From positions 1,364,001 through 1,428,000 of the forward strand of contig NZ_JABEKS010000001.1 of assembly GCF_012985205.1 (NCBI RefSeq): a DNA stretch of 64,000 nt. Reading direction: 5' to 3'. Both the position numbers and the translations under genes were made by a program. Under the pieces are notes generated by a model, which was not told where the DNA came from, ran no database searches, and saw only the letters and a list, made by a program, of their open reading frames with translations. Source of the stretch: Planctomonas sp. JC2975. Its GTDB lineage: Bacteria > Actinomycetota > Actinomycetes > Actinomycetales > Microbacteriaceae. This document shows positions 25,220 to 33,731 of the stretch, piece by piece; the stretch's first letter is position 1, and every line of letters starts with the position of its first letter.

Positions 25220-28200
25220 CTACTTCGTCAGGCTCAGGGTCACCTCCTGGGTGGTCGCGGATCCCTGCGAGTTGGTGAACACCGCGCGGAACTTCGCGCC
25301 GTTCCAGCCAGGCGTCGCCTTCACGTTCAGCGTTGTCGACGTCGCGCCGTCGATCGTGACCCACTTTCCGCCGTTCGTGAGGCGTTGCCAGGTCACGGTC
25401 GGGTCGGGGCTGCCGAGCGCCGCGGCGCTGAAGGCGACAGTGGCGTTCTTCGTGGCTGCGACGTCCGTCGGCTGCAGCGTGACGACCGGGGCGAGCTTCG
25501 CCGGGCCGCCGAGCTCTGCGACACCCCAGCGCGAGGTCGTCTGGTACGCCGACCCGGTCTGCTCCGCCCAGCCGAAGTTCGCCGTGCGGGCTCCGTTCGT
25601 GCCGTCGTTGACCTCGTAGTCCACGCCCTCGAACGTGCCCACGCCCGTCGAGTCCTTCATGTCGATCCGCGCCTCGACGATGTAGCCGGTCGAGGTGCGC
25701 GAGGTCGCGCTGGTCAGTCGAGCCTGCTGTGCGCTCTCGGCGTCGCCGGCACCGAACGACACGGCGTTGTCGACGCTGATGCGCATCTGTGCGTCATCGG
25801 CCCGGTAGGAGCCGTTCTTGGCGTTGCCCAGGTCGGTGAAGATCTCCACCGAGTCCTGCTCGTACGCGTTCGGGGATGACACGTCGATCGTCGGATCGGT
25901 GACGTCCGCCAGCACGTAGAGGTAGCCGTCCTTCCACAGCTGGTAGACCGTGGCCCGAGCGCCGTCCGCGGATCCGGAGAGCAGCTTGCTGGTGGTGACG
26001 CTGGACGCCTCGGCCCACACCGGGTCCTTCGTCCCGTCGATGACGGGCGCGACCGAGGCCTCGGGAATCGTCGTGAAGGACAGCGGCTCGACGAGCTGCA
26101 GCGTGCCGAGCGAGCCCGGCGTGTTCCAGTCCTCCACCGCGGAACCGTTCGTGACCGTCACGTCGAACTTCGGCGTGCTCGATGCGGTGAGGCCTGCATC
26201 CGGAAGGTTCACCACGGCGCTCCATCCGCTCGAGGTGGAGGCGACCTTCGCCACCACACCCGTGCCGGTGACGGTACCGTCACGGTTCACGGTGGCCGTC
26301 TGCGTTCCGTCGCCCCACGCGAAGCTCGCCTGGTCGGTCGCGTCGCTCGACGAGTCGGTCACCGACACGTAGGCCGTGAGGTGATCGGACGTCCAGCGGA
26401 GCTGGAATCCGGCGTCCCCGTTCTGGCCGATGGGTACCAGCGGCAGCCTCTGCCATTCGAGGGCGCCCGTCGGGTCGGTGCCGGTGGCATCCACGTCGTC
26501 GGCGCTCTGCTGGAACACGATGTCCGTCAGCTGCTTCGCGGGCAGCGCCTGGTCGGTCACGCCGTAGTACGCCGGCTTGGCCTGCAGGTCGTCGTCGAAC
26601 AGGAGCGGCGCGCCGGAGCTGGCGCGCCAGCTCTGACCGTCGGTGAGGCCCCAGACCGTTGCGGAGAAGATGCTCGCTCCCGAGGTCGCCTCGCTGCGCA
26701 GCATGTCGAAGATGCCCTTGTCGTAGTAGCCCTGGTCGATCTCGTTGGCCGTCGTCACAGGAGTGCCGGTCGGCACGTCGAGCTCGGTCACCGCCTGGTA
26801 GAGCGCGTGGCCGTCGGCCGTCTGGATGCCGTTGAACGCATCGATCGCGTCCTTCAGGCTCGACAGCGGAGTCGAAAGGGTGACGTGGAACTGGTGTCCG
26901 ATGCCGTCGACGGCCACGCCGGCCGCGATCAGGTTCTTCACGAGCTCCATCACGCGAGCGCGCTTGCCTGCCTGCTCCGTGTTGTAGTCGTTGTAGAACA
27001 GGGCGATCGGATGCGCCGCCGAGTCCGCAGCGAACCCGCCCTGCGCTGCCGGCTGGTTGAAGTACTTGTTCGCGTCGTTGAACGCGTCCGCGATGTACTC
27101 CGATCCGAGCACCTGGTACCAACGGCTCTGCCGCAGGTCGTCCTGATCGTCCGCGTTGTCGGACACGGCCTCGTTCACCACGTCGAACGACACGAGCGGA
27201 TTGGTCGAGCTGCCGAAAGCGCCGAACTTGGCGGAGAGGTACTGGGCGACATCCTTGATGTGGGTGTCGAGACGAGCGCGCAGGATCGCCTGATCGGCTG
27301 AACTGCTGGTCAGCGGCGTGCTGTCGGTCGGTGACACGTCGAAGAACCACGCAGGCGTCTGCTGGTACCAGACGAGGTTGTGGCCGTAGACCCGCAGCTT
27401 GTTCTGCTGTGCGAAGGTCATCAGCGCGTCGGCATCGGCATTCGTCGTCACGAAGTTCCCGTTCGCGTCGTACCACGACTCGGGCTTCATCGAGTTCTCG
27501 GGGGTCACCTGATCGAAGTGCTTGACCAGCAGCTGGCCAGGAACTCCGGTGATCTCCGGGTCGCTCACAGCGGCGCCGACGGGGAAGGGCAGCGTGTCCT
27601 TGATGGGCGTGATGTCCTGCACCGAAAGCGCGCTGGGCACGGTGACCGACAGGTCGTCGAAGTACAGGTCGGACGTGTTGCCGATGGGATCGCTGCTGGA
27701 GTACGTCGTCTCCAGGTACAACAGTGCGGAATCGCTCTGCGCCGGCATCGTGAACTTCTGGTCGACACTGACCCAGCCGGTGTCGGACATGTCCGTGAAC
27801 TGTCCGAGTGTCGAATACGTCGTCGACGTGCCGACCGTGTTGGCGAGGCTCAGCCAGACGTTGTCGGTCGGCTGTCCGGCGCCGAACTTCACCTCACCGG
27901 TGAACTCGTAGGTCTGCCCCGGCTTCAGCAGGCACGTGACGTCGTGGGCGACGCCCTGCCCCTGATCCTGCCGAGCGGATGCCTCCAGCGCGCCAGCGCT
28001 CCCGTTCGCACCGCCTGCAACTATGCCGACCGTTGCTGAGCCCTTGCCGTCAGCCCGCGCGATCCAGCCGCCCTGGTCTCTGCTGTCGAAGTTCGAGCCG
28101 ACGACCGTGTCGCCCGACGGATACGTGCACGTCGAACCCGATCCGCCGCTCGTCGTCTGGCCGGTGATCGTGATGTCGTCGATGAGCACGTCGGGATACG

Positions 28201-28723
28201 TCGATCCGCCCGTGTCGAGGTACACCTTGCCGGATGCCGTGCCCAGCGATGTCGGCAGCGTGTAGCTCCCGGTGATCGTGGTCCACGAGTCGGCGGTCAG
28301 GGCACCGTCGCCGGAGATCCACGAGTACGTGCCGTCGTCGACCGTGAAGTGCACTCCGCCCGCGGGCTGCGACGCGTCGGCGAGCCGTGCCTCGAACGTG
28401 TACGTGTAGGCGACACCCGGCGTGACCAGCGTCGGCAGAGTGGTGAGCTGGATGCCGTCGTACGCGTGCGTGCGGCCGGACACCTTCAGCGACTTGCCCG
28501 TGCCGTCCGGACTGTCGACGACGGCGAGGGTGGCGTTGCCGTTCTGCGTCCACGGCGCGTAGCTGCCGTCGTCGAAGTTCGTCGACAGCACGGTCGTCGT
28601 GTCCGCGGCATGGGCGGGGGCCGCCACACCGCTTCCGACGATCGAGGCGGCCAGGACTGCCAGCGCTGCCCCTCCGACCGCCACGGTGCCGGCGACTCCT
28701 CGCCGGCGTTTGATCATTCTCAT
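25220..28723 (-). CDS. Secreted multidomain GH10 endo-1,4-beta-xylanase
   Basis: An 1167-residue exported xylan-degrading enzyme. Domains in order are: signal peptide (cleavage near AHA-AD, about residue 40); two CBM4/9-type carbohydrate modules (about 42-190 and 198-360); GH10 catalytic barrel (about 370-700) with acid/base Glu518 in FDVVNEAVSDN and nucleophile Glu647 in VTELDVPTG; two CBM9-like modules (about 720-890 and 895-1075; the second has DPVWAEA and QDSVEIFTD); and an Ig-like C-terminal domain. The absence of an LPXTG or SLH anchor suggests a free enzyme. A 14-bp palindrome lies 120 bp upstream, a likely operator. Confidence 0.93.
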   Translation of the reverse strand: MRMIKRRRGVAGTVAVGGAALAVLAASIVGSGVAAPAHAADTTTVLSTNFDDGSYAPWTQNGNATLAVVDSPDGTGKSLKVSGRTHAYDGIQLTTLPTLVTPGVAYTYTFEARLADASQPAGGVHFTVDDGTYSWISGDGALTADSWTTITGSYTLPTSLGTASGKVYLDTGGSTYPDVLIDDITITGQTTSGGSGSTCTYPSGDTVVGSNFDSRDQGGWIARADGKGSATVGIVAGGANGSAGALEASARQDQGQGVAHDVTCLLKPGQTYEFTGEVKFGAGQPTDNVWLSLANTVGTSTTYSTLGQFTDMSDTGWVSVDQKFTMPAQSDSALLYLETTYSSSDPIGNTSDLYFDDLSVTVPSALSVQDITPIKDTLPFPVGAAVSDPEITGVPGQLLVKHFDQVTPENSMKPESWYDANGNFVTTNADADALMTFAQQNKLRVYGHNLVWYQQTPAWFFDVSPTDSTPLTSSSADQAILRARLDTHIKDVAQYLSAKFGAFGSSTNPLVSFDVVNEAVSDNADDQDDLRQSRWYQVLGSEYIADAFNDANKYFNQPAAQGGFAADSAAHPIALFYNDYNTEQAGKRARVMELVKNLIAAGVAVDGIGHQFHVTLSTPLSSLKDAIDAFNGIQTADGHALYQAVTELDVPTGTPVTTANEIDQGYYDKGIFDMLRSEATSGASIFSATVWGLTDGQSWRASSGAPLLFDDDLQAKPAYYGVTDQALPAKQLTDIVFQQSADDVDATGTDPTGALEWQRLPLVPIGQNGDAGFQLRWTSDHLTAYVSVTDSSSDATDQASFAWGDGTQTATVNRDGTVTGTGVVAKVASTSSGWSAVVNLPDAGLTASSTPKFDVTVTNGSAVEDWNTPGSLGTLQLVEPLSFTTIPEASVAPVIDGTKDPVWAEASSVTTSKLLSGSADGARATVYQLWKDGYLYVLADVTDPTIDVSSPNAYEQDSVEIFTDLGNAKNGSYRADDAQMRISVDNAVSFGAGDAESAQQARLTSATSRTSTGYIVEARIDMKDSTGVGTFEGVDYEVNDGTNGARTANFGWAEQTGSAYQTTSRWGVAELGGPAKLAPVVTLQPTDVAATKNATVAFSAAALGSPDPTVTWQRLTNGGKWVTIDGATSTTLNVKATPGWNGAKFRAVFTNSQGSATTQEVTLSLTK

Positions 28724-28843
28724 GTCGCTCCTTCGCGCACGATCGGATTGCGCCGCGCTGTTCCGGATGTCGGGCTGGAACAGCGGCGCGAGGGCGATCT
28801 TAGGGACGCGAAAGGGGCCCCGTACAGGGGGAACGACGAATTT

Positions 28844-28857
28844 GTCGATTAATCGAC
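28844..28857. promoter_or_regulatory. Probable operator of the xylanase gene
   Basis: GTCGATTAATCGAC is an exact 14-bp palindrome flanked by TTT and CAAA, in an AT-rich patch unusual for this DNA. LacI-type sugar regulators bind palindromes of this size and central symmetry upstream of glycoside hydrolase genes. No LacI gene is in the window. Confidence 0.5.
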
Positions 28858-28894
28858 CAAAATATTTCCGAGCGGCGACCCGGCGTCGCCCGGA

Positions 28895-29551
28895 TCAGTG
28901 TCCGACGGTGAATCGGCGGTTCTGATGTGCAGGCGTCGCGAGTTCGTCGACGAATGCCAGGGCGAAGTCGGGACCGGAGATCTCGGAGGATCCGTCGGAC
29001 TTCGTCACGAGCACGTGCCCGCCGACACGATAGGCGCCGGTCTCCTCCCCCGGTGCGTAGCTGCCGTAGAGGGCCGCAGGGCTCACATAGAACCAGCTCA
29101 GCGCGGCGTCATCCGCACCGTGCTCCTGCTCCAGCCACTCCAGGATGGTCGCATGCGTCGTCGCCTCGGGCTTCCAGGCCTCCTGGAACTCCGGGGTGTC
29201 GAACAGCCGCGGTCCGCCGTCGGAGACGTACGAGCTGCCGGCACCGCCGACCACGCCCAGACGTGCTCCAGCGGCGGCAGCGGCATAGGCGATTCCCTGG
29301 AGGGCGGGCACCAGCACGCTGGTGCCGTCGTCGGTGACCGCGTGCACCGCGAGAACGAGGGCGTCGGCTCCAGCCGCGAAGCGCTCGACCGTCGCGGCAT
29401 CGGCATACGAACCGGTCACGTACTCGACGCCGTCGATCGGATCCGTCGGCTCATTGCGAGACAGCGAGCTCACCTCCCAGCCGCGCTTCAGCGCCTGAAG
29501 CGCGATGTTTCCGCCGGTGTACCCCGTGCCTCCGATGATCGCGATCTTCAT
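28895..29551 (-). CDS. NAD(P)-binding (NmrA/SDR-like) oxidoreductase
   Basis: A 218-residue Rossmann protein of the atypical short-chain dehydrogenase group. The dinucleotide motif is IAIIGGTGYTGGNIALQA at the N-terminus, then VEYVTGSYADAATVERFA and LSWFYVSPAALYG. The active-site Tyr-Lys pair of classical SDRs is not obvious, so it may be a sensor or reductase like NmrA/YwnB. Start ATG 29551 gives the family N-terminus; the longer frame adds 32 unlikely residues. No operon partner is visible. Confidence 0.8.
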   Translation of the reverse strand: MKIAIIGGTGYTGGNIALQALKRGWEVSSLSRNEPTDPIDGVEYVTGSYADAATVERFAAGADALVLAVHAVTDDGTSVLVPALQGIAYAAAAAGARLGVVGGAGSSYVSDGGPRLFDTPEFQEAWKPEATTHATILEWLEQEHGADDAALSWFYVSPAALYGSYAPGEETGAYRVGGHVLVTKSDGSSEISGPDFALAFVDELATPAHQNRRFTVGH

Positions 29552-29686
29552 GTCGTTGGGCTCCCGCCTCGCTGGTTGGATGGTTCCGTCGTGTGACGCC
29601 GTGCGAGAGAACCGCCTGCGGCGCCCGAGAATTCCCGGCGCCGCCACCTGTTGATCGACCCGTGCTCCGCCCGGGCCCGGGAACCT

Positions 29687-30373
29687 CTACGAGTGAGCGG
29701 AGCCGCCGGCCACGGTCAGCAGCACCGCGTCGGACACGCCGTTCCACTCGCCGATCAGGGACGCGTGGCCACGCGCAGCACCCGCCGCATCCACGGCGTT
29801 CGACGTCTCGAGGCGCCGGAGCACGGTGACCTCCAGATCGCCCCAACGCGAAACGGTCGCCGTCGCGTCGGAGGCGAGCCGTGCATCCGCCCCGGGTTCC
29901 TGCGCTCCGCTCAGCACCGCCGGCAACACGGCCGCAGGATGCCCGCTGCCGTGCACGTGCGCGTCGCCCGGCTTGGTCACCGGCACGCCGTCCTCCTCGT
30001 AGTGCTGCTCCACCTCCGTGCCGCCCGTCGCCGCCGCGCGAACGACCTCGGAGAGATACACCGGATCGGCCGGACCGTCGTAGACCCATCGTGTGCCGAG
30101 CACGCTGTGCTCCATCGTGCCGACGAGCGAGTTCTCGGCGCCCTCGAGCGGCCCGTTCCGGTACGTCAGCGGCACCTGGAGCACGTGGTCGCCGGCACCG
30201 ACGAGCAAGGTCTCGACACCGACCTCGCCTGCTGGGTCGTCGAAGCGGAACGACGCGATCCTGGTGAGCCCGCTCGCATCGGCGTCGGCGGGCCAGAACG
30301 GCTGCGACGGGAGCCAGGCGGCGACCAGATCGAGTTTGGACGGGGTGAGCTGGGCGTGATGGAGGAGGGCCAT
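29687..30373 (-). CDS. Maltokinase N-terminal cap-like protein
   Basis: A 228-residue protein resembling the N-terminal cap domain of actinobacterial maltokinases (the CG0192-type stand-alone proteins): SKLDLVAAWLPSQPFWP, then RNGPLEGAENSLVGTMEHS and LGTRWVYDGPADPVY. The kinase domain itself is absent, so catalysis is not expected; the role is unknown. ATG 30373 is chosen because the conserved opening follows it directly. The upstream spacer has a 21-bp tandem repeat. Confidence 0.72.
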   Translation of the reverse strand: MALLHHAQLTPSKLDLVAAWLPSQPFWPADADASGLTRIASFRFDDPAGEVGVETLLVGAGDHVLQVPLTYRNGPLEGAENSLVGTMEHSVLGTRWVYDGPADPVYLSEVVRAAATGGTEVEQHYEEDGVPVTKPGDAHVHGSGHPAAVLPAVLSGAQEPGADARLASDATATVSRWGDLEVTVLRRLETSNAVDAAGAARGHASLIGEWNGVSDAVLLTVAGGSAHS

Positions 30374-30395
30374 GCGCCAACCCTGACACACCTCC

Positions 30396-30437
30396 ACTCG
30401 GGACACCCTTTCCTCTACTCGGGGCACCCTTTCCCAC
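30396..30437. repeat. Two-copy 21-bp tandem repeat
   Basis: Two units, ACTCGGGACACCCTTTCCTCT and ACTCGGGGCACCCTTTCCCAC, differ at few positions and lie in the spacer between the divergent maltokinase-cap and DUF2255 genes. Shorter CTTCC fragments continue to about 30460. No other function is visible. Confidence 0.75.
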
Positions 30438-30527
30438 CCCTCGCTTCCTCCGACCCTTCCCTCGCGCACCGCGCCCATCGACTCGCCGTCCCTGGTCCAT
30501 CTCCTGGCACGCTCGTACGCTGAAGGC

Positions 30528-30923
30528 ATGAGCGCGACGTGGAATCCGGACGAGCTGCAGACGATCGCCGACGAGGACGAGGTGGTTCTGGCGTCCCGCC
30601 GTCCTGACGAATCGCTCGGCATCGTCACGACCATCTGGATCGTGCGCGTCGGCGACGATGCGTACGTGCGGTCAGCGTTCGGATCCGGCAACCTCTGGTA
30701 CACGCGGGCGAAGAAGGCCGGAGCAGGACACGTCACGATCGGCGGCATCTCGCGTGACGTGACCATCGAAGACGCCTCGGCCGATTCGGATCATCCCGCG
30801 GACGACGAGGCGATCGACAACGCGTATCACGCCAAGTACGACGCCAACTACCCGCAGAAGTACATCGAGCCCGTCGTGGACGCCGCCTCGCACGCCACGA
30901 CGCTGCGGCTGATCCCGGCGTGA
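30528..30923 (+). CDS. DUF2255 family protein
   Basis: A 131-residue protein of the DUF2255 family, with the opening MSATWNPDELQTIADEDEV, then TIWIVRVGDDAYVRSAFG and the closing AKYDANYPQKYIEPVV. The fold is thought to resemble flavin-reductase-type split barrels. No activity is established. It is monocistronic, divergent from the maltokinase-cap gene. Confidence 0.82.
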   Translation: MSATWNPDELQTIADEDEVVLASRRPDESLGIVTTIWIVRVGDDAYVRSAFGSGNLWYTRAKKAGAGHVTIGGISRDVTIEDASADSDHPADDEAIDNAYHAKYDANYPQKYIEPVVDAASHATTLRLIPA

Positions 30924-30972
30924 TGCACGCGGGCTCGACGGCGGCCGCCATGACACAGAGGCGGAGGCCGGC

Positions 30973-31971
30973 ATGACGGATGCCGCGGTCGGCCCCGTCT
31001 CCATGCACGACGGGCAGCTGCACGTTGACGTCCCGATGGTCAGCGGCCTGATCGCCCGGCAGTTCCCGCAGTGGGCGCGTGAGCCAGTGTGCTTCGCTCC
31101 CGGATCCGGCACCGTCAACGCCATCTTCCGGCTCGGTGACGCTCTGGCCGTGCGCCTCCCGCTGGTCGTCGACGACCCAGATGCTGCGCTCGGCACCCTG
31201 CGACGCGAGGCGGATGCGGCGCGCGAGTTCGCGGCATCCACCCGGGTCCCGGCCCCGACCGTCGTCGCCGTCGGCGAACCGGATGCCGACTACCCAGGGC
31301 CATGGAGCGTCGCCACGTGGATCGACGGTGACGTCGCGACCGAGGCGAGCGTCTCGGACTCCGCTGCCTGTGCGCGCGACATCGCCGAGCTGATCCTCGA
31401 TCTCCGATCGGCGCCCACCGGCGGCCGCACGTTCGCGGGAGTCGGCCGGGGCGGCGATCTCACCGGTCAGGACGGATGGATGCAGACCTGCTTCGCCGAA
31501 AGCACCGGCCTGGTCGATGTTCCGGCCCTCCGCGCAGCCTGGGCCGCGCTTCGTGCTCTGCCGAGACGCTCGGCCGATGCCATGTCGCACACCGATCTCA
31601 TCCCGGGAAATCTGCTGATCCGCGACGGGCGCCTGGCCGGCGTGCTCGACGTCGGCGGCTTCCAGGCAGCGGACCCGGCCCTGGATCTCGTCGTGGCCTG
31701 GCACCTGTTCGACGAACCGGCGCGCGAGGCGCTGCGGCACGGTGTTCGAGGGCAGGGTGTCGAGCGACGCGGGGTGCGAGGTCGGGCGAGGGACGGCATC
31801 CGTCAGTCCGACGACGACGAACGGATCGAGTGGGCGCGCGGCGCGGCGTGGGCGTTCGCCCAGGCGATGGGCCTGGTGTGGTACTACCGGGAGAGCAACC
31901 CGGTGATGAGCGCGCTCGGCCGCAGCACGCTCGAGCGAATTCTGTCATCCGACGTGCTCGACACGCTCTGA
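30973..31971 (+). CDS. Aminoglycoside phosphotransferase (APH)-family kinase
   Basis: A 332-residue small-molecule kinase fold. The nucleotide-binding lobe opens with VCFAPGSGTVNAIFRLGDALAVRLP; the catalytic loop is SHTDLIPGNLL (Asp and Asn) and the metal-binding DVGGFQ follows in GVLDVGGFQAADPALDLV. A 30-residue insert rich in Arg and Gly (about 260-290) is unusual. Members phosphorylate antibiotics, homoserine or sugars; no specific substrate is indicated. Confidence 0.83.
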   Translation: MTDAAVGPVSMHDGQLHVDVPMVSGLIARQFPQWAREPVCFAPGSGTVNAIFRLGDALAVRLPLVVDDPDAALGTLRREADAAREFAASTRVPAPTVVAVGEPDADYPGPWSVATWIDGDVATEASVSDSAACARDIAELILDLRSAPTGGRTFAGVGRGGDLTGQDGWMQTCFAESTGLVDVPALRAAWAALRALPRRSADAMSHTDLIPGNLLIRDGRLAGVLDVGGFQAADPALDLVVAWHLFDEPAREALRHGVRGQGVERRGVRGRARDGIRQSDDDERIEWARGAAWAFAQAMGLVWYYRESNPVMSALGRSTLERILSSDVLDTL

Positions 31972-32031
31972 CACGCATTCGAGTGCACCTGGTAGACGGC
32001 ACGGTGTCGTGACGATCGAACGGAGTCGACG

Positions 32032-32460
32032 ATGGAGTTGAACGACAAGCAGCGCACCTTCCTGGAGAGCCACCACGCAGCGGCGATGATCACCATCGCC
32101 AGGGACGGCATCCCGAAGGCCGTGCGCGTGGGTGTCGCACTGGTCGACGGCCGGCTGTGGAGCAGCGGCACCCAGGAACGCGTGCGCACCCGGCGACTTC
32201 GACGCGACCCGCGGTGCACGCTCTTCGTTTTCGATCAGGCGTACTCGTTCCTCACCATCGAGGGCACGGTCACCCTGCTCGAGGGAGCGTATGCTCCGCG
32301 CGACAACCTGCGCCTGTTCCGCGCCATGCAGCACCGGCCGGCTGGCCCGCTGAATTGGTACGGGGAGGAGCTCGACGAGGATGCCTTCCTCACGCGCATG
32401 GCAGACGAGCACCGGCTCATCTACGAGTTCGCACCGACGAACGCGTACGGCCCGGCCTGA
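32032..32460 (+). CDS. PPOX-class (FDOR-B-like) F420-binding protein
   Basis: A 142-residue split-barrel protein of the pyridoxamine-phosphate-oxidase-like superfamily. The pattern AAMITIARDGIPKAVRVGVAL, the RVRTRRLRRDPRCTLFVF segment and FLTIEGTVTLLEG match the F420-dependent FDOR-B group (TIGR03618-type). Such enzymes reduce enones, biliverdin or quinones. It lies about 13 kb from the F420 island. The cofactor is inferred from the family. Confidence 0.82.
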   Translation: MELNDKQRTFLESHHAAAMITIARDGIPKAVRVGVALVDGRLWSSGTQERVRTRRLRRDPRCTLFVFDQAYSFLTIEGTVTLLEGAYAPRDNLRLFRAMQHRPAGPLNWYGEELDEDAFLTRMADEHRLIYEFAPTNAYGPA

Positions 32461-32563
32461 CCGTATCTCCGACTCGCCCTGAGGGCATCCGACCCGGCCT
32501 GAACGGGTCGGCTCGTGCGGCGCTCGGGCGCGTCCCGTCGACGGCAGGTCGGCAGTGCGGCGC

Positions 32564-33463
32564 TCAGTGGCTCGACCGCGTGCCGGCGATCTCGAGGAAC
32601 TCCGCGATCTCGTCCGCGGCGCTGAACTGGTGCGATGTGCGTCCCATCAGGATCGGCGCCCTGGCATGGCCCGGCACGGTGTGGCCGCCGCCGTGCACCG
32701 TCATCAGGCGCACCGGCTGGTGTCCGTCCAGCGCCCAGTCCGTGACCGTGACGGTGGTCTTGTCGCGATCCGCAGCCGGCAGGTCGCGCACGACCGGATC
32801 CGCGACGATGCCGTTCTGCACGGCCGAGTGCTCGGCGCTCTGCACGGCGGACAATCCCAGCCCGCGCGGCTTGAGCCCCCAGAGGCTCGCGACCCCGCCT
32901 TCGTACGGCACGAGCGGATCGGACGTGCCGTTGATGTAGAGCATCCGCAACGGACCAGGGCGCGCGTCGGCGAGCAGGAAGTTCTCCGGCGCTGGCACCG
33001 TGGCACCGATCGTCGCGGCACCGGCGAAGCGCCCCGGAACCTCGTGAGCAAGACGGATCACCAGTGCACCGCCGTTGGAGAATCCCACGGCGAAGGCCCG
33101 CTCGGCATCCGCGCCGAGGCGGTCCGCTGCCCAGCCGATGGCCGCCAGCACGAACGCGACGTCGTCGTACCCCTCCAGCCGAGCGGCGAAGTCGATCGAG
33201 GTGCGGGCGTCGTTCCAATGCTTCTGGTATCCGTCGAGGTACAGGAGCACGGCGCCGTCACGCGCCGCGAAGCGGTCGAACTCGCCGCCGGCGAAGCGGC
33301 GCAAGCCGTCTCCGGTCTGGTTCGATCCGTGCAGCGCGACCACGATGGGTGCGCCGGGACGGATGCCCGCGGAACGCACGACGAGCATCCGTCGCACGTG
33401 CTCGCCCACCGGCAGCTCTACGCGCTCTTCGACAAGCAGCGCGGCATCCGCTCCAGTCGTCAT
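32564..33463 (-). CDS. PHB-depolymerase-like / LpqC-type esterase
   Basis: A 299-residue alpha/beta hydrolase of the polyhydroxybutyrate depolymerase-feruloyl esterase group. The oxyanion segment is VVALHGSNQTGDG, the nucleophile elbow is GFSNGG, the acid lies in INGTSDPLVPYEGG, and the histidine in VHGGGHTVPG. There is no signal peptide, so it acts in the cytoplasm unless the start is wrong. ATG 33463 follows GAGGAGGG. It is convergent with the PPOX gene. Confidence 0.85.
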   Translation of the reverse strand: MTTGADAALLVEERVELPVGEHVRRMLVVRSAGIRPGAPIVVALHGSNQTGDGLRRFAGGEFDRFAARDGAVLLYLDGYQKHWNDARTSIDFAARLEGYDDVAFVLAAIGWAADRLGADAERAFAVGFSNGGALVIRLAHEVPGRFAGAATIGATVPAPENFLLADARPGPLRMLYINGTSDPLVPYEGGVASLWGLKPRGLGLSAVQSAEHSAVQNGIVADPVVRDLPAADRDKTTVTVTDWALDGHQPVRLMTVHGGGHTVPGHARAPILMGRTSHQFSAADEIAEFLEIAGTRSSH

Positions 33464-33627
33464 GACCCTCCTCATCCGACTCACCACGCTAGACGGGATG
33501 CCCTCAGCGGGAGGAGCGCCGAGCAGAACGAGATGGCGGCCGGTCTCGCCCGAATACTGTGCTCGCCGGGCGATGACGTGCTAGCGTCCCCGTTGATCGT
33601 GATTCTTCTGGCCAGGAGGTGAGACCC

Positions 33628-33681
33628 ATGAACGCTGCATCTGTCCTGGGTGCTCCCCTGCGGTTCACGGTCCGCGGCTGA
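33628..33681 (+). CDS. Small upstream ORF (17 aa) before a hydrolase gene
   Basis: A strong ribosome binding site (AGGAGGTGAG, 33614-33623) precedes ATG 33628; the frame encodes MNAASVLGAPLRFTVRG and stops at 33681, 50 bp before the hydrolase start. The 11-bp CTGCGGTTCAC inside it recurs exactly at 33756-33766 inside the hydrolase start, so both peptides begin MN and reach LRFT. It could be a leader peptide controlling the downstream gene, or a duplicated gene start. Confidence 0.5.
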   Translation: MNAASVLGAPLRFTVRG

Positions 33682-33731
33682 TCAGAAGTCGCCGGGAGCG
33701 CCGCATTCGGCACTCACGAAAGGCGACGCCG

